Source of the DNA: Lachnospiraceae bacterium
Lineage (GTDB): Bacteria > Bacillota > Clostridia > Lachnospirales > Lachnospiraceae
Reading direction: 5' to 3'
Length of the DNA stretch: 37,536 nucleotides
Assembly (NCBI GenBank): GCA_016281275.1
Contig: JAEEIH010000063.1
Span: 1 to 37,536 of the forward strand
Numbering within the stretch: position 1 is the first letter of the stretch; the number at the start of each line of letters is the position of its first letter. Made by a program: the position numbers and the translations under genes. This document shows positions 34,160 through 37,536 of this stretch, in pieces. The notes beneath the pieces were generated by a model, which did not search any database, was not told the origin of the DNA, and saw nothing but the letters and a program-made list of their open reading frames with translations.

Positions 34160-34480
34160 TCAGCCTTTTTCCGGCTGTTGTGAAATCAGTTCCTTGATCT
34201 TTCCCGCAAATCCTTCGTCATTTACCGAAATACTTGCTCTCATTTGAGTGCCGGTGGCATGTCCGAGTCCTTCTTTGTCACCGTATTCAACGTAATCAAC
34301 ATCATAATAACTGCACATGTCCCTGAAGTTCTTCTTTGTGTTGTCCGATGCATCGCATGCAACGATACACAGAACGGATTTTCCGCCCTTGACGGACTTC
34401 TCTGTCAGAAATTCTCCTGCAGCTATCCTGCCCGCTCTTTTCGCAAGTCCGAGGAGCATATACGTCTTATCCTGCTTCAT
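34160..34480 (-). CDS. ylxQ: L7Ae/L30e-family ribosomal-type RNA-binding protein (YlxQ)
   Basis: A 106-residue L7Ae/L30e-fold protein, a likely K-turn RNA binder. It is recognisable from LLGLAKRAGRIAAGEFLTEK and the IVACDASDNTKKNFRDMC segment. AGAGGA precedes the ATG. It is in its standard position between ylxR and infB. Confidence 0.92.
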   Translation of the reverse strand: MKQDKTYMLLGLAKRAGRIAAGEFLTEKSVKGGKSVLCIVACDASDNTKKNFRDMCSYYDVDYVEYGDKEGLGHATGTQMRASISVNDEGFAGKIKELISQQPEKG

Positions 34481-34520
34481 AGCATCATCCTCTTATTAAA
34501 AAGCGTTTATGAATTCCTAA

Positions 34521-34784
34521 TCATATTTCAAGCTCTTTTATCAGATCCTGCGCGATTTCTTCAGGGATCGCAGCCTTCAGTGATCTTTCGAGACCATGCG
34601 TTCTGAGCGCCTTTTCAAGGCATTCCCTGCTTCTGCATATATAAGCGCCTCGACCGTTTTTCTTTCCCGTCAGATCAAGTTCGATCTTTTCGTCAGGCGT
34701 CAGGATGACCCGTACCATTTCTTTTTTTGGCTTCATCTCGCCGCAACCCGTACATTTTCTCACGGGTATTTTACCTTTTGCCAT
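34521..34784 (-). CDS. ylxR: YlxR/RnpM, DUF448 RNA-binding protein
   Basis: An 87-residue DUF448 protein, known as YlxR or RnpM, reported in Firmicutes as a modulator of RNase P. The signature KCTGCGEMKPKKEMVRV and the GRGAYICRSRECLEKAL segment are intact. Its ATG shares a base with the nusA stop (TAATG), so translation is probably coupled to nusA. Confidence 0.94.
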   Translation of the reverse strand: MAKGKIPVRKCTGCGEMKPKKEMVRVILTPDEKIELDLTGKKNGRGAYICRSRECLEKALRTHGLERSLKAAIPEEIAQDLIKELEI

Positions 34785-35842
34785 TAATAATATCCCTCTG
34801 CGTTCTGAGATTCGCTCTTGATATCAATCTTGTATCCCGTAAGTCTTGCCGCAAGACGCGCGTTCTGACCTTCCTTGCCGATGGCAAGAGAAAGCTGATA
34901 ATCGGGAACAACCACCTTGGCGCTCTTTTCATATATATCAACATCAACGGACACAACCTTTGCAGGGCTCAATGCATTTTCGATAAGCTTTGCGGGGTCG
35001 TCATCCCAAACGATGATGTCGATCTTTTCACCTTTAAGTTCCTCAACTATTGAATTAACTCTTTGACCGTTAAGTCCGACGCATGCACCGACGGGATCGA
35101 TGTTAGGGTCATTCGACCAAACTGCCATCTTCGTCCTTGCGCCCGCTTCACGCGAGATACTCTTGATCTCCACGATACCCTCGCGAACCTCGGTTACTTC
35201 CTCCTCAAAGAGACGTTTAACAAGATCCCTGTGCGCTCTTGACACTGTGATCCTGGGACCGCGTGAGTTATCCTCAACTTTTGTAACATATACCTTGATC
35301 CTCTCGCCACGGGCAAATCTCTCGCCGAAGATCTGTTCATTCTCAATAAGAAGAGCATCAACCTTGCCGAGGTTTATGCTGATATTATTGCCGACCTGTC
35401 TCTGAACCGTACCCGTAACAACCTCATGCTCTATTCCGATGTACTGCATGAAGAGGATTCTTCTCTCCTCCTCGCGGATTTTCTGCACAACAGCCTGCTT
35501 TGCCTTCTGGGCGGAAATTCTTCCAAAGTTCTTGGGAGTAACCTCAACGTTAATGATGTCACCCTCTTTGATCTCATCTGCGGGGTAAAGAGCCGTAGCA
35601 TCATCGAGTGAAATCTCGAGTGAAGGATCAGTCACCTCCGCCACAACGGTCTTCTGCGCGATAACGCTCACAGCACCTGTTGTACGGCTGATGGTAACCT
35701 TGATGTTATCCGACTTGCCGAACTGGTTCTTGCATGCAGCGAGAAGCGACGTCTCAATCGCCTCAAGCATTACTTCCTTGCTGATCTCCTTCTCTTTTTC
35801 GAGAATGTCGAGTGCTTCGATCAGTTCCTTGTTCGCGTCCAT
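34784..35842 (-). CDS. nusA: Transcription termination/antitermination factor NusA
   Basis: A 352-residue NusA. An N-terminal RNA polymerase-binding domain (1-125) is followed by S1 (about 138-200), KH1 (about 215-290, GACVGLNGQR) and KH2 (about 300-346, AIGKEGQNARLA). There are no C-terminal acidic repeats, as is normal for Firmicutes. I prefer the ATG at 35842, where the family usually begins (MDANKELIEALDILEKEK) and AGGAGG lies about 12 bases upstream. The ATG at 35884, with AAAGGA, would add 14 polar residues. Confidence 0.96.
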   Translation of the reverse strand: MDANKELIEALDILEKEKEISKEVMLEAIETSLLAACKNQFGKSDNIKVTISRTTGAVSVIAQKTVVAEVTDPSLEISLDDATALYPADEIKEGDIINVEVTPKNFGRISAQKAKQAVVQKIREEERRILFMQYIGIEHEVVTGTVQRQVGNNISINLGKVDALLIENEQIFGERFARGERIKVYVTKVEDNSRGPRITVSRAHRDLVKRLFEEEVTEVREGIVEIKSISREAGARTKMAVWSNDPNIDPVGACVGLNGQRVNSIVEELKGEKIDIIVWDDDPAKLIENALSPAKVVSVDVDIYEKSAKVVVPDYQLSLAIGKEGQNARLAARLTGYKIDIKSESQNAEGYY

Positions 35843-36096
35843 GTTTTCTTTTGTCCTCCTGTCTTGTGAATCCTTATTCTTCATGTCGTTTTTTTCCTTT
35901 ATCTGAGATTTTATGTTTTTCTTTTTTATTTTGTGTTCTGCGATTTTTATAATTTCACCGTTTAATTGTCCCGGTGCCTAGTGCTTTACATCTTACGGTT
36001 TTGTAATCTCACCGTTTCTGCCGCAATTGTCGATCCGCCCTCTGCTTTTATCAAAAGATTGTATCGTTTCAAGCAACTACGGATTGTCATTTGAGA

Positions 36097-36561
36097 TTAC
36101 AGATCCGGATCGAGCGAGATCTTCGCAACGTTTTCTCTCGGAACGCCTATGCTACCCTTTTCGGTCGCTATAACGAAGTTCGCTGTATCGAAGCTCTCAA
36201 GATCGCCTCGCAGCTGTTTTTCGCCGTCGATCGCCTTAAAAAGCTTTAGTAGCACCGTCTTTCCGATACTGCGCTCGAAATCCTTGTCCTTCTTGAGAAC
36301 TCTGAAGAGTCCCGGTGAGCTCACCTCAAGGATGTAGGCTTCACTGATGGGATCCGCTTCGTCGAGAAGATCGCTGATCTTCCTGCTGGCGGCTTCGCAG
36401 TCGTCGATCTTAACTCCGCCTTCTTTGTCGATGTAGATCCTCAGGTAGTATTCACTGCCTTCCTTGACAAATTCCACATCAACGAGCTCGAGTCCGAGCG
36501 GCTCCGTGACCTTCAGGGCCAGTTCTGTCGCTGTCTGCTCATATGATTCTTTTTTTGCCAT
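36097..36561 (-). CDS. rimP: Ribosome maturation factor RimP
   Basis: A 154-residue RimP, required for 30S subunit maturation. Recognisable from LGLELVDVEFVKEGSEYYLR, the DCEAASRKISDLLDE helix and AYILEVSSPGLFRVLKKDKD. The ATG at 36561 is preceded by AGAGGA; an ATG five codons upstream overlaps that ribosome binding site. First gene of the nusA-infB operon. The 35885-36096 gap to nusA (about 210 bp) holds nothing I can identify beyond T-rich sequence. Confidence 0.96.
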   Translation of the reverse strand: MAKKESYEQTATELALKVTEPLGLELVDVEFVKEGSEYYLRIYIDKEGGVKIDDCEAASRKISDLLDEADPISEAYILEVSSPGLFRVLKKDKDFERSIGKTVLLKLFKAIDGEKQLRGDLESFDTANFVIATEKGSIGVPRENVAKISLDPDL

Positions 36562-36679
36562 ACCTTTTCCTCTCAAATGCGTTTATGCCGTCTTCTTTTC
36601 CCAATTAAAGGAGACTCCCAAGGATGGTTTACAAGAAAGGCGCTCAACATCATTCCTTGCCGACCGTCTTTCAAAATGA

Positions 36680-36704
36680 AAGAGTGGACTTCGTCAGTCC
36701 ACTC
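36680..36704 (-). promoter_or_regulatory. Leader hairpin upstream of rimP, attenuator-like
   Basis: A perfect 10-bp stem, AGAGTGGACT-(5 nt)-AGTCCACTCT, followed on the minus strand by TTCATTTTG. It lies about 20 nt into the predicted rimP transcript. The T run is broken, so it could be a leaky terminator, a stabilising hairpin, or the terminator of the HD-GYP gene if the downstream promoter call is wrong. Confidence 0.5.
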
Positions 36705-36728
36705 TTCATTACAACATTACCATATGCA

Positions 36729-36757
36729 ATATTAACACCACGAAAACCAAAATGCAA
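36729..36757 (-). promoter_or_regulatory. Promoter for the rimP-nusA-infB operon
   Basis: On the minus strand TTGCAT (36752-36757) and TAATAT (36729-36734) are 17 bp apart, giving a leader of about 160 nt before rimP. The rest of the 36562-36961 gap holds a GGACCA/TGGTCC inverted repeat (36773-36788) and no gene I can support. Confidence 0.65.
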
Positions 36758-36961
36758 GCACTTTCTTTTGATGGACCATGGGTGGTCCCTTATCGCACAG
36801 GTCAGTGGATCTCCCATCCTTTCTGTTTGTGTTTCAAGCAGGTCGCTTACAATTCATAGATCATTTATCTGCTATCGGTCTAAGAACCGAACCATAAAAC
36901 GTTTTATTTTCATTTTGTTTTCTCGGCTCACGCAGTCTTCATATAGACCTTATTTCACGGC

Positions 36962-37536
36962 TCATACGGCCTTCATATAGTCCTTGTTTCCCTGCTCACC
37001 GCCTACGATCTTCCTGTTTTCTTCCTCAACCTTCTTCACTTTGTCTTCATTCTCGCAGAAAAGCCTGATGATGGTGGGATCAAAGTGCTTGCCCGAGCCT
37101 TCCAGGAGGATCTTCATCGCTTCCTCATGCGAGAAAGCATTCTTGTAGCTACGGTCCGACAGAAGTGCATCATAAACGTCAGAAACCGCCATGATCCTTG
37201 CAGAAAGCGGAATATTCTCGCCCTTCAGACCCTCGGGATAACCCGAGCCGTCCCACTTCTCGTGGTGATATGTGGCAAGGTTTAGTGCCTCCTTAAGGTA
37301 CCCGGAAGAACCGCCCGTGAGCTCCATGACACTCTCGATGATCGCTTTGCCTGCCGTGGTGTGCTTCTTCATCTCGACAAATTCTTCATCCGTAAGTCTT
37401 GCCGGCTTGTTGAGGATGATGTCGGAAACCTTGATCTTTCCTATATCATGAAGAGGTGCACAATTGCAGACATCCTCGATATACTCGTCCGTGACCACAC
37501 CGTTATACTCACCGCTGTCACGCAGCAGTTCAAGGA
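36962..37536 (-). CDS. HD-GYP domain phosphodiesterase, 5' end beyond the window
   Basis: The C-terminal about 190 residues of an HD-GYP protein; the frame is still open at 37536 (LLRDSGEYNG precedes VVTDEYIED), so the start lies outside. The HD motif APLHDIGKIKVSD, the HHEKWDGSGYPEGLKG signature and SARIMAVSDVYDAL are intact, predicting hydrolysis of cyclic di-GMP or a related dinucleotide. The C-terminus ends in a Lys/Glu-rich helix. Any sensory domain would be upstream. It is 400 bp from rimP and not part of that operon. Confidence 0.92.
   Translation of the reverse strand, partial: LELLRDSGEYNGVVTDEYIEDVCNCAPLHDIGKIKVSDIILNKPARLTDEEFVEMKKHTTAGKAIIESVMELTGGSSGYLKEALNLATYHHEKWDGSGYPEGLKGENIPLSARIMAVSDVYDALLSDRSYKNAFSHEEAMKILLEGSGKHFDPTIIRLFCENEDKVKKVEEENRKIVGGEQGNKDYMKAV

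Noticed and set aside
36773-36788. GGACCA/TGGTCC inverted repeat as an operator
   Set aside because: It lies upstream of the rimP promoter, but a single short inverted repeat with no second copy in the window is too little to assign.
1-37536. tRNA, rRNA, insertion sequences, integrases or phage attachment sites
   Set aside because: No tRNA cloverleaf, rRNA segment, transposase or integrase was recognised; the accessory regions carry no mobility genes inside the window.

Overview
The window looks like a chromosomal segment of an anaerobic low-to-mid-GC Firmicute, most likely a Lachnospiraceae-type Clostridia (Butyrivibrio/Roseburia-like). The evidence is the housekeeping order rimP-nusA-ylxR-ylxQ-infB-rbfA-nrnA-truB-ribF-rpsO, strong AGGAGG-type ribosome binding sites with ATG, GTG and TTG starts, an [FeFe]-hydrogenase maturase (hydE), and an HD-GYP gene. 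Taxonomy is inferred from style and gene content, not from a marker search. Every gene I can support lies on the minus strand, so transcription runs from high to low coordinates.

Right third (27.2-37.5 kb): an HD-GYP gene cut by the window edge, then the conserved translation/transcription operon from rimP to rpsO. The operon has a clear promoter with a hairpin-bearing leader before rimP, a second promoter before rpsO, and a terminator after rpsO. Two members are atypical: truB carries a hydrophilic insertion of about 100 residues, and ribF ends after the FAD-synthetase half with no riboflavin-kinase domain.

Middle (20.3-27.1 kb): the most striking part. One apparent operon encodes a DtxR-type metal regulator, a TIR-like/TM/leucine-rich-repeat protein, a TIR/TM/PASTA/Pro-Thr stalk/beta-solenoid protein, a SLOG-domain protein with four C-terminal membrane segments, and a lipoprotein esterase, closed by a terminator. 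The two receptor-like proteins put a TIR or TIR-like domain in the cytosol and LRR or PASTA modules outside, like mirror-image Toll-like receptors. A nucleotide-binding SLOG domain joined to membrane helices could be the effector. I regard this as the best candidate for an undescribed signalling or defence system.

Next (16.3-20.2 kb): a large secreted beta-rich surface protein with its own promoter and terminator, followed by hydE (15.1-16.2 kb), which also has its own promoter.

Left-middle (4.9-15.0 kb): a second accessory operon with a two-TM protein carrying an NADase-type glycan-binding-like domain, a 1371-residue Hsp70 fused to three AAA+ domains (the first degenerate), a small acidic protein, a coiled-coil/repeat protein with C-terminal membrane helices, an unknown protein, and a membrane-anchored CapA-type metallophosphatase. 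This looks like an ATP-driven chaperone/remodelling machine at the envelope.

Left end (1-4.8 kb): visibly more AT-rich. It holds a protein joining sigma-70 region 2 to a helix-turn-helix and a WYL ligand-sensing domain, two gene relics, two orphan hypotheticals, and a GNAT acetyltransferase. A 33-bp sequence block is repeated between these orphans.
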